Positions 34,354-42,260 are shown, counted from the stretch's first letter. The stretch is 64,000 bases of DNA from Micromonospora lupini (GCF_026342015.1 NZ_JAPENL010000001.1:186001-250000), one strand, 5' to 3'. The notes: generated from the sequence alone by a model not told the origin. Numbers and translations: made by a program.

Positions 34354-34496
34354 TCCGTCCGCGAGGGCCGCCCGCGAGGTCCGTCCGCCAGGTCCGTCCG
34401 CGAGGCGCGTCCGCGAGGGCCGCCCGCGAGGTCCGTCCGCCAGGTCCGTCCGCGAGGCGCGTCCGCGAGGTCCGTCCGCGAGGGCCGTCCGCGAGG
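34354..34496. repeat. 13-bp tandem array, 11 units
   Basis: Eleven uninterrupted 13-bp units of consensus TCCGTCCGCGAGG with variants beginning GCCG, CGCG or TCCG and with CCAGG in two. Units 1-4 and 6-8 repeat the order of variants (a higher-order 65-bp period), showing that blocks of five units were duplicated. It lies 95 bases beyond the stop of the histidine phosphatase gene on the minus strand. Not CRISPR: there are no spacers. Confidence 0.92.
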
Positions 34497-34591
34497 GGCG
34501 TCCGTCCGTCAGGCCAGTGCGTCCGTCAAGGGCCGTCCGTGCCGCTGCCCCACGTCCGGGGCAGCTCTACAGGGGCGGCTCCCGGCCCTTG

Positions 34592-35203
34592 TCACCGGTT
34601 CGGCGGTGTCGCCGCCGCGGATCCCGGTGGCGCGCTCAGGCGGAGCTGCCACCGCCGGCCGTGGTCGGTGAGCCGGACGATCGCCAACGGCTCCACGTCC
34701 AGCTGCCGGTAGGTCGCCAGCGGCAGGCCCAGCGCGTGCACGACCGCCACCCGGATCACGAGCGGATGGGTGACGGCCGTGACCCGTCGGCCGAGGCCGC
34801 GCTGTCCGTCGAGCCACCGGCCGACGCGCTCGCGCAGGCCGGCGACGGATTCGCCCCCGTGCGGCGCGGCGTCCGGGGTGGACAACCACTCGTGCAGGGC
34901 GTCGGGTTGCGCGGCGGCAACCTCCTCAAGCGACCGGCCGGTCCAGTCGCCGTAGTCGCAGTCGGCAAGCGCCGTCTCGACGGCGGGCGCGAGGCCGAGG
35001 GCGTACGCGGTCTGGACGGCCGCCACGGCGGGGCTGGACAGGCAGGCGTCGGTGTCGCTCGACGACGCCCGCCGGTCCAGCCCGGGCAGGGCGAGGGCGG
35101 CGCGTCGGCCCCCCTCGTCCAGTCCGTCGTCCCCGCCGAACCGGGCCCGCCGCAGGGCGGCGGTGTGACCGTGGGCGACCAGCCGCAGGCTGGTGGCGCT
35201 CAC
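34592..35203 (-). CDS. Degenerate histidine phosphatase-fold protein
   Basis: 203 residues of the phosphoglycerate mutase/CobC fold. The catalytic N-terminal motif, normally R-H-G, reads LVAHGHTAALRRARF (about 7-21): His and Gly are kept but the first Arg is Ala. Other elements are SSPAVAAVQTAYALGL (the S-x-x-x-R-A-x-Q-T-A equivalent, also without Arg), CDYGDWTGRSLEEV (normally D-x-G-x-W-E-G) and the second His in VTAVTHPLVIRVAVVHALGLP. GTG start overlaps the CbtA stop by four bases, so it is co-translated with the cobalt transporter genes and shares their cobalamin riboswitch. A role in cobamide metabolism (CobC acts on alpha-ribazole phosphate) is suggested by context; loss of the Arg makes activity doubtful. 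Confidence 0.78.
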   Translation of the reverse strand: MSATSLRLVAHGHTAALRRARFGGDDGLDEGGRRAALALPGLDRRASSSDTDACLSSPAVAAVQTAYALGLAPAVETALADCDYGDWTGRSLEEVAAAQPDALHEWLSTPDAAPHGGESVAGLRERVGRWLDGQRGLGRRVTAVTHPLVIRVAVVHALGLPLATYRQLDVEPLAIVRLTDHGRRWQLRLSAPPGSAAATPPNR

Positions 35204-35970
35204 CCGGCCAGTCGTGCGTCGGCGAGCGCGCGCTGCCTGTGCATCAGGGCTGCGAAGAGCAGGCCGATCCCGGTCCACAGCACCACCTGGGTGCCGAGGG
35301 AGGCGAGTCGGAAGCTCCACAGCAGCGTGGCGGGGAAGTCACCCGGGACTTCCTGGAACGACGGCAGCACCACGTAGGCCACGCCTGTGACAAGCAGGAA
35401 ACCGCCGACCGCCGCCGCGGCGCGTTGCCACACCGGCGCCTGTGCGCCGACCGACCGGTAGCCCAGCGCACCGGACCAGACCGCCACCAGCCCGAGAACC
35501 ACCAGCAGCAGGTAGGTGACCGTGCGCTGGTTGATGGTGGCCGGGTCGCCGACGGCCGGAGGGTTCGGCGGGTACTTGAGGAACGGCACGATCACCGCGC
35601 CGAGCAGCGCGCCGCCGGCCAGCAGCAGCCCGGACCGCCCGTCGTCAACAGTCCGCCGCCGCCGGTTCAGCAGGACGTACGCCGTGGCCAGCAGGCCACC
35701 CATCGCGGTGCCGAACAGCGCGGTGGCCAGGAACAACCCACCACGCTGGCCGTTCCTGCTGACCAGGGCTTCCTCGTCGTGCTGGTGCCCGCCGGTGGCG
35801 GGTTCGGCGTGTGACGCCGCCTCCTCGATGGCGATGGCCGCCTCGACGTGTGGTTCGCCGACGACGTAGGCGAACGTTCCCGCGAGCAGGCCGGCCACCA
35901 GGCCGGCGAGCAGCCCGCGCAGGAGAACCGTGACGAACGTGGGTGCGGTGCCGGCGCCGCTCAGTGGCAC
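35200..35970 (-). CDS. cbtA: CbtA family cobalt transporter subunit
   Basis: 256-residue membrane protein with six hydrophobic spans (for example VTVLLRGLLAGLVAGLLAGTFAYVVGEPHVEAAIAIEEA at 13-50, then five more). The G-L-x-A-G-x-x-A-G-x-x-A segment and the E-P-x-(V/I)-x-x-A-I-x-x-E-E pattern after helix 1 are typical of CbtA. A His-rich loop, SHAEPATGGHQHDEE (about 53-67), is a likely metal-binding patch. The GTG start at 35970 overlaps the cbtB stop by ten bases; the longer reading to 36201 lies inside cbtB and its leader. CbtA and CbtB were defined by their co-occurrence behind B12 riboswitches and are thought to import cobalt for cobalamin synthesis. Confidence 0.88.
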   Translation of the reverse strand: MPLSGAGTAPTFVTVLLRGLLAGLVAGLLAGTFAYVVGEPHVEAAIAIEEAASHAEPATGGHQHDEEALVSRNGQRGGLFLATALFGTAMGGLLATAYVLLNRRRRTVDDGRSGLLLAGGALLGAVIVPFLKYPPNPPAVGDPATINQRTVTYLLLVVLGLVAVWSGALGYRSVGAQAPVWQRAAAAVGGFLLVTGVAYVVLPSFQEVPGDFPATLLWSFRLASLGTQVVLWTGIGLLFAALMHRQRALADARLAG

Positions 35971-36164
35971 GGGACACCGAGCAGGTGCCGGCCGTCGTGC
36001 ATCAGCTCGTGCAGGTACATCCCGCTGCGCGAGACCGCGCCCTGGTCGAAGGCGACGAGATAGGCCAGCAGGGTGAGCACGGCGACGGTGGCCAGGACCG
36101 TCCACAGGAGACGGGTCGGGGCAGCGGGGTGCACCAGCGGCTGGCTGGACGTGGAACTGGACAT
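35961..36164 (-). CDS. cbtB: CbtB family cobalt transporter subunit
   Basis: 67-residue single-pass membrane protein. One helix (about 20-42, LLWTVLATVAVLTLLAYLVAFDQG) is followed by the conserved C-terminal His-rich tail YLHELMHDGRHLLGVPCH with five His and one Cys, which is the CbtB hallmark and presumably binds cobalt. ATG at 36164 has GGAGG ten bases upstream and the cobalamin riboswitch before that. The extension to 36353 would run through the riboswitch and is not coding. Confidence 0.92.
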   Translation of the reverse strand: MSSSTSSQPLVHPAAPTRLLWTVLATVAVLTLLAYLVAFDQGAVSRSGMYLHELMHDGRHLLGVPCH

Positions 36165-36189
36165 GCGTGCACGAACCTCCTCGGGGATG

Positions 36190-36325
36190 ACGCGTCCCCA
36201 TCGCAAGGCTGCGGACGACCGAGCGTCCTGGCTCGCGGCCCCCGGGGTCGGGGACCGCTCACAGTGGCGCGACCGCGCCGGATTCTCACCGGCTTCCCTC
36301 GCGTCGCCGCAGATAGTGGGTCGAC
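36190..36325 (-). ncRNA. Cobalamin riboswitch upstream of cbtBA
   Basis: Read on the minus strand from about 36325 to 36190, the leader contains GAGGGAAGCCGGTGAGAATC, CGGCGCGGTCGCGCCACTGT and GCGAGCCAGGACGCTCGG. These are the conserved core of cobalamin riboswitches (GGGAA..CCGGTG.GAATCCGG, GCCACTGT and the B12-box AGCCAGGA). It ends about 25 bases before cbtB, close enough to block the GGAGG ribosome-binding site or to terminate. High cobalamin should switch cobalt uptake off. Confidence 0.93.
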
Positions 36326-36484
36326 CGTATCGGTGCCGGTTCTCCTCGGTCAAGCCGGCGGCGGGGTCCGATCACGACGCCGCCGACGCTCGCTCGCCTG
36401 CGCGCGCCGGCGGATCGACGACTGCCGTCACGGATGAGCGCGACACGCCCGGCCCCGACATGTGGGGTGTGACAAACGTGGTCG

Positions 36485-36500
36485 CCCCTATATATGGTGT
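36485..36500. promoter_or_regulatory. Candidate NrdR box and promoter region for nrdAB
   Basis: CCCCTATATATGGTGT matches 13 of 16 positions of the NrdR-box consensus ACACTATATATAGTGT. A weaker copy, CCGACATGTGGGGTGT (36455-36470, 9 of 16), lies exactly 30 bases upstream, near the three-turn spacing of paired NrdR boxes. GTGACA at 36469-36474 could be the -35 and the TATATAT run the -10. NrdR is the ATP/dATP-sensing repressor of ribonucleotide reductase genes. No nrdR gene is in the window. Confidence 0.5.
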
Positions 36501-36517
36501 CGACCGCAGCTGGTTCG

Positions 36518-36702
36518 GTCACTCAACCCAGGGTGGCCGACGCAAGAGGGAACCCGGTGGAAGTCCGGGACTGCCCCGCAGCGGTGAGTGGGAACGACAG
36601 CCGTCATCAGCACTGGGCCGCCATCTGGCCTGGGAAGCGACGGCCGGTAGGTGACCGGGCGACCCCGGTCGTGCCCGCGAGTCCGAAGACCTGCCAGCGC
36701 GC
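36518..36702 (+). ncRNA. Cobalamin riboswitch upstream of nrdAB
   Basis: The plus-strand leader has GAGGGAACCCGGTGGAAGTC followed by CGGGACTGCCCCGC (the GGGAA..CCGGTG..AATCCGG core), CAGCGGTGAGTGGGAACGAC, CACTGGG...CTGGGAAGCGACGGC and the B12 box AGTCCGAAGACCTGCC at 36680-36695. All are in the order seen in known cobalamin riboswitches. The coding start is about 150 bases beyond. In Streptomyces coelicolor such an element represses class Ia nrdABS when B12 is present, leaving the B12-dependent class II enzyme to make deoxynucleotides. Confidence 0.95.
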
Positions 36703-36851
36703 CGCGTACCCGCATCCGGGTGGGCGGTGGTCCGAGGCCGCGTGGGACGGCCGACGCCTTCCGGATCCGCGCCCCGTCGGCGTGGCGTCCGCCGGTGTCG
36801 GCCTCCTCGCGCCGAGGGCCTTCAGGTCCTCAAGCTCGCGAGGAGTGAGTG

Positions 36852-39248
36852 GTGACAGTTACCGAGGTGACCCCGGCCGGCGGCGACACGGCCCTCCGGC
36901 GTACGCCGTCGCAGGTCCGCGAACGCGACGGCGGCAGCGAACCGGCGGACGTGCGCACGCTCGTCGCCACTGTCGAGCGCTGGGCCGACGACCTGCCCGA
37001 CGTCGACCCGCTGCGGGTGGCGACCCGCACGATCAGCGGCCTGTACGACGGCGCGACGACTGCCGAACGGGACCGGCTGACCATCCAGACCGCGGCCGAG
37101 ATGATCGGTACGGAGCCGCAGTACTCGCGCCTCGCCGCCCGGCTGCTGGCCAGCCACATCGAGCGGGAGGTACGCCGGCAGGGCGTCACCTCGTTCAGCG
37201 CGGCGATCCGGGCGGGCCACGCCGAGGGCCTGATCGGTGACGACACCGCCGCGTTCGTCGCCGCGCACGCCGCGACCCTCGACCACGCGATCGACCGGGA
37301 CGGCGACCGCCGATTCGAGTACTTCGGCCTGCGCACGGTCTACGACAGGTACCTGCTGCGCCACCCCACCAGCCGATTGGTGCTGGAGACCCCGCAGTAC
37401 TGGCTGCTGCGGGTGGCCTGCGGTCTGTCCCGTACGCCGGACGAGGCTGTGGACTTCTACCGGCTCATGTCCAGCCTGGCCTACCTGCCCAGCTCGCCGA
37501 CGCTGTTCAACTCCGGCACCCGGCACACCCAGATGTCCTCGTGCTACCTCGTCGACTCGCCGCGCGACGAACTGGACTCGATCTACCAGCGCTACGCCCA
37601 GGTCGCCAACCTGTCCAAGTTCGCCGGCGGCATCGGCCTCGCGTACTCCCGGGTCCGCTCCCGGGGCGCGCTGATCCGCGGCACGAACGGGCAGTCAAAC
37701 GGGATCGTGCCGTGGCTGCGCACCCTGGACGCGAGCGTGGCGGCGGTCAACCAGGGTGGCCGGCGCAAGGGCGCCGCCTGCGTCTACCTGGAGCCGTGGC
37801 ATCCGGACATCGAGGAGTTCCTGCAACTGCGGGACAACACCGGCGAGGACGCCCGGCGTACGCACAACCTGAACCTTGCCAACTGGATCCCGGACGAGTT
37901 CATGCGGCGGGTCGAGGCCGACGAGGTGTGGTCGCTGTTCGACCCGGACGAGGTGCCCGAGCTGCCCGACCTGTGGGGGGAGCGGTTCGACGCCGCGTAC
38001 CGGGCCGCCGAGGCGCAGGGCCGCTACGTGCGACAACTGCCGGCGCGGGAGCTGTACGGCAAGATGATGCGAACCCTGGCCCAGACCGGCAACGGCTGGA
38101 TGACGTTCAAGGACGCGGCCAACCGGCTGTGCAACCAGACCGCCGAGCCGGGCAACGTGGTGCACCTGTCCAACCTGTGCACCGAGATCATCGAGGTGTC
38201 CAGCGACGCCGAGACCGCCGTGTGCAACCTCGGCTCGGTGAACGTCGCCGCCCACGTCGCCGACGGCGGCATCGACTGGGAGCGCCTGCGCGCCACCGTC
38301 CGGACGGCGGTGACGTTCCTCGACCGGGTCATCGACATCAACTACTACCCGACACCGCAGGCGGCGGCGAGCAACCCCCGTTGGCGGCCTGTCGGTCTCG
38401 GGCTGATGGGCCTTCAGGACGTGTTCTTCGCGCTGCGGCTGCCGTTCGACTCGCCGGCCGCGCGAGAGTTGTCCACCCGGATCAGCGAGGAGCTGTACCT
38501 GACCGCGCTGGAGACCTCCGCCGACCTGGCGCGCGACTTCGGCGCGCATCCGGCGTACGCGCAGACCCGGGCCGCGCGGGGCCAGCTCCAGCCCGACCTG
38601 TGGGGTGTCGACGGTACGCAGACCGCACGCTGGGCCGCGCTGCGCCAGCGGGTCGGGGCGTACGGGCTGCGCAACTCCCTGCTGGTGGCGGTCGCGCCGA
38701 CCGCGACGATCGCCTCGATCGCCGGCTGTTACGAGTGCGTCGAGCCGCAGGTGTCCAACCTGTTCAAGCGCGAGACCCTGTCCGGGGAGTTCTTGCAGGT
38801 CAACACGGCCCTGGTCCGCGAGTTGAAGGCACGTGGCCTGTGGACCGAGCAGATCCGTTCGGCGATCCGGCGCGCGGAGGGGTCGGTGCAGGACGTCACC
38901 GAGCTGCCGGCCGACGTGCGGGAGCTGTTCCGCACCGCGTGGGAGTTGCCGCAGCGGGCGCTCATCGACCTGGCGGCCGCCCGCGCGCCGTTCATCGACC
39001 AGTCCCAGTCGCTGAACCTGTTCCTTGCCTCGCCCACTATCGGCAAGCTCTCCTCGATGTACCTGTACGCCTGGAAGACCGGGCTGAAGACCACCTACTA
39101 CCTACGCTCGCGCCCCGCCACGCGCATCCAGCAGGCCACCGTCAGCGCCGTCGCACCCGTCGCCGTCGCACCCCTCGCCGTCGCCGTCGACGCCGAGTCG
39201 CTCGCCTGCTCGCTGGAGAACCCCGAGTCGTGCGAGGCGTGCCAGTGA
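36852..39248 (+). CDS. nrdA: Class Ia ribonucleotide reductase, alpha subunit
   Basis: 798-residue catalytic subunit that reduces ribonucleoside diphosphates. An ATP-cone-like N-terminus (about 15-95) is followed by the catalytic barrel with SSPTLFNSGTRHTQMSSCYL (first redox Cys), the active-site loop N441-L-C443-T-E445 (thiyl-radical Cys with its Asn and Glu), and the radical-transfer tyrosines in KTTYYLRSR. The C-terminal redox pair ESCEACQ receives electrons from thioredoxin-like proteins. Start: GTG 36852 has AGGAG six bases upstream; GTG 36849 is the alternative. nrdB overlaps by GTGA. Expression should be repressed by cobalamin through the leader and by NrdR at the promoter. Confidence 0.96.
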   Translation: MTVTEVTPAGGDTALRRTPSQVRERDGGSEPADVRTLVATVERWADDLPDVDPLRVATRTISGLYDGATTAERDRLTIQTAAEMIGTEPQYSRLAARLLASHIEREVRRQGVTSFSAAIRAGHAEGLIGDDTAAFVAAHAATLDHAIDRDGDRRFEYFGLRTVYDRYLLRHPTSRLVLETPQYWLLRVACGLSRTPDEAVDFYRLMSSLAYLPSSPTLFNSGTRHTQMSSCYLVDSPRDELDSIYQRYAQVANLSKFAGGIGLAYSRVRSRGALIRGTNGQSNGIVPWLRTLDASVAAVNQGGRRKGAACVYLEPWHPDIEEFLQLRDNTGEDARRTHNLNLANWIPDEFMRRVEADEVWSLFDPDEVPELPDLWGERFDAAYRAAEAQGRYVRQLPARELYGKMMRTLAQTGNGWMTFKDAANRLCNQTAEPGNVVHLSNLCTEIIEVSSDAETAVCNLGSVNVAAHVADGGIDWERLRATVRTAVTFLDRVIDINYYPTPQAAASNPRWRPVGLGLMGLQDVFFALRLPFDSPAARELSTRISEELYLTALETSADLARDFGAHPAYAQTRAARGQLQPDLWGVDGTQTARWAALRQRVGAYGLRNSLLVAVAPTATIASIAGCYECVEPQVSNLFKRETLSGEFLQVNTALVRELKARGLWTEQIRSAIRRAEGSVQDVTELPADVRELFRTAWELPQRALIDLAAARAPFIDQSQSLNLFLASPTIGKLSSMYLYAWKTGLKTTYYLRSRPATRIQQATVSAVAPVAVAPLAVAVDAESLACSLENPESCEACQ

Positions 39249-40282
39249 CCGCTCCCGACACCACTACCGACACGAGGACCACGCACATGCTGCTCGACCC
39301 CGGGATGGACCTCACCCTCCGCCCGATGCGCTACCCGCACTTCTTCGACCGGTTCCGCGCCGCGATCCGCAACACCTGGACGGTCGAGGAGGTCGACCTG
39401 CACGCCGACCTCGCCGACCTGGACAAGCTGTCGCCGGCCGAGCGGCACCTGGTCAGCCGCCTGGTGGCGTTCTTCGCCACCGGCGACACGATCGTCGCCA
39501 ACAACCTGGTGCTCAACCTCTACCAGCACGTCAACAGCCCCGAGGGCCGCCTCTACCTGTCCCGGCAGCTGTTCGAGGAGGCCGTGCACGTCCAGTTCTA
39601 CCTCAACCTGCTCGACACGTACGTGCCCGACGAGACCGAGCGGTTCGCCGCCTTCGCCGCCATCGAGAACATTCCCTCGATCCGCCGCAAGGCCGAGTTC
39701 TGCTTCCGCTGGATCGACTCACTGGGGGAGTTGCGAGAGCTGCGGACCTCCGACGACAGGCGCGCGTTCCTGCTCAACCTCATCTGCTTCGCCGCCTGCA
39801 TCGAGGGATTGTTCTTCTACGGCGCGTTCGCGTACGTCTACTTCCTGCGCTCCCGCGGCCTGCTGCACGGCCTGGCCTCCGGCACCAACTGGGTCTTCCG
39901 CGACGAGTCCATGCACATGGCGTTCGCGTTCGACGTGGTGGACACCGTGCGCGCCGAGGAGCCCGACCTGTTCGACGACGATCTCGCCGACCAGGTCCGT
40001 CAGATGCTCACCGAGGCCGTCGAGTGCGAGGTCCAGTTCGCCGAGGACCTGGTGGGCCAGGGCGTGCCCGGTCTCACCCTCGCGGACATGCGGGAGTACC
40101 TCCAGCACGTCGCCGACCGACGTCTCGCCCAGCTCGGGATCGCCCCGCACTACGGGTCCGCCAATCCGTTCGCCTTCATGGAGTTGCAGGACGTGCAGGA
40201 GCTGTCCAACTTCTTCGAGCGGCGGGTGTCGGCGTACCAGGTGGGGGTGACCGGGACTGTGGCCTTCGACGACGACTTCTAG
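39245..40282 (+). CDS. nrdB: Class Ia ribonucleotide reductase, beta subunit
   Basis: 345-residue radical-generating ferritin-like subunit. Expected diiron ligands and radical site are present: D81 in FFATGDTIV, E112/H115 with tyrosyl-radical residue Y119 in EEAVHVQFY, ENIPSIRRKAEF, EGLFFYGAFAY and DESMHMAF. The C-terminus VGVTGTVAFDDDF is the acidic peptide that docks on NrdA. GTG 39245 (overlapping the nrdA stop) is chosen because it gives an N-terminal length like that of Streptomyces NrdB; ATG 39287, with a GAGG, is possible. The nrdS gene found third in Streptomyces nrdABS is absent; a C/G-rich terminator-like region and a convergent gene follow. Confidence 0.96.
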   Translation: MTAPDTTTDTRTTHMLLDPGMDLTLRPMRYPHFFDRFRAAIRNTWTVEEVDLHADLADLDKLSPAERHLVSRLVAFFATGDTIVANNLVLNLYQHVNSPEGRLYLSRQLFEEAVHVQFYLNLLDTYVPDETERFAAFAAIENIPSIRRKAEFCFRWIDSLGELRELRTSDDRRAFLLNLICFAACIEGLFFYGAFAYVYFLRSRGLLHGLASGTNWVFRDESMHMAFAFDVVDTVRAEEPDLFDDDLADQVRQMLTEAVECEVQFAEDLVGQGVPGLTLADMREYLQHVADRRLAQLGIAPHYGSANPFAFMELQDVQELSNFFERRVSAYQVGVTGTVAFDDDF

Positions 40283-40286
40283 GAGG

Positions 40287-40424
40287 ACCCCCACCCCACC
40301 CCCTCCCCACCCCGTCGACCAGGAGGTTGTTGCTCCCCTATCGGCGTATCAGGGGCACCAACTTCATGATCAACGTCGGCGGCGGGCGAGGTGGGGGTGG
40401 GGTGGGGGTGTTCTTGGGGTGGGG
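40287..40424. terminator. C-rich/G-rich complementary arms in a convergent gap
   Basis: A C-tract (about 40287-40313, CCCCCACCCCACCCCC and more) and a G-tract (about 40388-40424, GGTGGGGGTGGGGTGGGGGT and a further TTGGGGTGGGG) are near complements about 75 bases apart. Between them are GGAGGTTGTTGCTCCCCTAT and an imperfect inverse copy containing AGGGGCACCAACTTCATGAT. The whole can fold into a long stem, and the G-tract alone could form a quadruplex. It separates nrdB (+) from the GH43 gene (-) and probably ends both transcripts. Confidence 0.6.
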
Positions 40425-40430
40425 TGACTG

Positions 40431-42260
40431 TCAGGCGGGGGAGCAGGTCGGGGTGATGGTCGGAGGACTGCTGGTGGCGCTCGTGCTCAGGTAGCCCGCG
40501 GTGGTCGACGTTCCCGGCGCGAGCTGCCCGTTGTAGGCGGCGTTCGCGACGGTCACCTGGGTGCCCGTCTGGGTGAGGGCGCCGTTCCAGACCTGCGACA
40601 CCGTCTGGCCGCTGGGGAGGGTGAAGGTGACCCGCCACCCGCTCAGCGCCGAGGCCCCGGAGTTGGTGACCGTCAGCCGCCCCTCGAATCCGCCCTGCCA
40701 CGTGTTGACAACTGTGTTGGTCACCGCACAGGACTGCCCACCCGGGACGGTCGGCGTCGGGGTGGGGGTGGACGTCGGAGTGGGCGTCGGGGTGGGCGTC
40801 GGGGTCGGCGTCGGCGTCGGGGTGGGCGTCGAGGTCGCGGTGGGGGTCGGCGTGGGCGTCGTGGTGCCGCCGGCCTGGAACTGCCACCAGTTGAGGTTGA
40901 ACAGGTTGCCGCTGCCGCCGGTGAAGCGCAGGTACAGGTCCTGGGTCCCGGACGCGCCGCTGACCGGGCAGGAGACGGTCTGCCAGGTCTGCCACCCGCC
41001 GGTGCCCGGCACCGCGCAACTGCCCACCCTCGTGCCGGTGGGGCTACCGAGGCGCAGTTCGATCGTGCCACCGGACGTGGCCGACGCGACCCGGGCCGAG
41101 AAGGACGTCGCGCCCGTACCGAAGCCCACGCCCTTGACCTTGATGTAGTCCCCGTTCTCGATCCACCCGACGTTCATCCCGCCCTCGCTGGCCGGCTCGG
41201 TCTCGATGCCGGAGCCCCAGGCGATGGTCTCGGCCTCCTGCCGCCCGTACGGGTTCAGGGTGCCGATCTGGGGGGCGCCCGTCGTGGTCATGGTGATCGT
41301 CGGGATGGTGCCGTTGGTGTTGTAGGTGAACTTCTCCACGGCCACCGAACGGGTGTAGCCGCTGCCGCCGGGCAACGCTCCGTTGTGGTAGAAGAGGTAC
41401 GAGCCGCCGTTGAAGTCGATGACTCCGGGGTGGTTGGTGAAGCTGGCACCCTGGCGGGGCATGACAGTCCCTCGGTAGGTCCAGGGTCCGGTCGGGCCGG
41501 TCGCGGTCGAGTAACCGATGAACTCGGAGCAGCACTCCGCCGCGAACACGTTGTAGTAGATGCCGTTGCGCTTGTAGACCCACGGGCCCTCTTCGTAGAG
41601 GGTCGGCCGGCTCGCGTTCCCCGTCCGGGTGCCGAACCCGGCGGTGGTGAGCGGAATCTTGGTGGCGCTGCCGCTGTAGGAGATCATGTCCGCGTTCAGC
41701 CGGACGTACCACAGGTTCGGGTTGCCCCAGTACAGGTACGCCTGGCCGTCGTCGTCGATGAAGACGGTGGGGTCGATCTCTCCGTTGCCCACGAGCGGGC
41801 GGCCGATGGCGTCCCGGAACGGCCCGGTCGGGCTGTCGGCGACCGCGACGCCGATGGCCATCGAGTTGGTCGCCCGGGCGGTCACCGGCACGTACCAGTA
41901 GAACTTGCCGTTGCGGGCGACGACCTGGCCGGCCCACGCGTTGGCGCTCGCCCAGCTGAAGGTGTTGAGGCTCAGGGGTGAGCCGTGGTCGGTCCAGTTG
42001 ACCATGTCGGCCGACGACCACACCCGCCAGTCCTTCATGGTGAAGTACGTCGAGCCGTCCTCGTCGTGGCCGGTGTAGAGGTAGACCCGTCCGTCGTGCA
42101 CTAGCGGAGCCGGGTCGGCGGTGTAGATGTGCTGAACGATTGGGTTGTCCGCGTGGGCGGCCGTGGCCGGCGCCAGCGTCGAGATGAGCAGCACGCTCAC
42201 GAGCCAGGCGATGCCGCGTCGGAGCCGGTTCTTCGTCCGTGGTGGCGGTGTGGGGTGCAT
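40431..42260 (-). CDS. Secreted GH43 enzyme with CBM6 and CBM2 modules
   Basis: 609 residues. Signal peptide about 1-37. The five-bladed propeller of GH43 spans about 40-330 with the expected catalytic acids: D49 in YTADPAPLVH, D163 in GEIDPTVFIDDDGQAYLYWGN, and the acid E224 in LYEEGPWVYK. A CBM6-like module (about 335-460: RQEAETIAW ... GGMNVGWIENGDYIKVKGV ... NLFNLNWWQFQ) is followed by a 45-residue Thr-Pro linker and a C-terminal CBM2 (about 507-609, cysteines at both ends). GH43 enzymes cut arabinofuranosyl or xylosyl bonds; this module set points to arabinoxylan or similar plant wall material bound to cellulose. A LacI-type palindrome lies about 310 bases upstream. Confidence 0.93.
   Translation of the reverse strand: MHPTPPPRTKNRLRRGIAWLVSVLLISTLAPATAAHADNPIVQHIYTADPAPLVHDGRVYLYTGHDEDGSTYFTMKDWRVWSSADMVNWTDHGSPLSLNTFSWASANAWAGQVVARNGKFYWYVPVTARATNSMAIGVAVADSPTGPFRDAIGRPLVGNGEIDPTVFIDDDGQAYLYWGNPNLWYVRLNADMISYSGSATKIPLTTAGFGTRTGNASRPTLYEEGPWVYKRNGIYYNVFAAECCSEFIGYSTATGPTGPWTYRGTVMPRQGASFTNHPGVIDFNGGSYLFYHNGALPGGSGYTRSVAVEKFTYNTNGTIPTITMTTTGAPQIGTLNPYGRQEAETIAWGSGIETEPASEGGMNVGWIENGDYIKVKGVGFGTGATSFSARVASATSGGTIELRLGSPTGTRVGSCAVPGTGGWQTWQTVSCPVSGASGTQDLYLRFTGGSGNLFNLNWWQFQAGGTTTPTPTPTATSTPTPTPTPTPTPTPTPTPTSTPTPTPTVPGGQSCAVTNTVVNTWQGGFEGRLTVTNSGASALSGWRVTFTLPSGQTVSQVWNGALTQTGTQVTVANAAYNGQLAPGTSTTAGYLSTSATSSPPTITPTCSPA

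Larger units (their letters stand above)
34006..34591. other. Intergenic region (586 bp) with terminator and repeats
   Basis: Holds, in order, the GH92 terminator, a 14-bp tandem repeat (three units, 34111-34152), a 14-bp-arm inverted repeat (34289-34328) and an 11-unit 13-bp tandem array (34354-34496). Open reading frames run through it in several frames only because the repeats lack stops; none has a start region or recognisable protein. Confidence 0.8.

Noticed and set aside
34354..34496. CRISPR-like array
   Set aside because: Units are directly adjacent with no spacers, only 13 bp long, and no cas genes are in the window.
34033..34712. Plus-strand frames of about 210 codons across the 13-bp array giving RSVREGRPRGPSAR-like repeats
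   Set aside because: The repeat unit is not a multiple of three and is open in several frames at once; no ribosome-binding site or domain. Explained as a non-coding tandem array.
40740..40870. Simple-sequence repeat of the GTCGGGGTGGGC kind
   Set aside because: It is the Thr-Pro linker of the GH43-CBM6-CBM2 protein read on the opposite strand, not a separate element.
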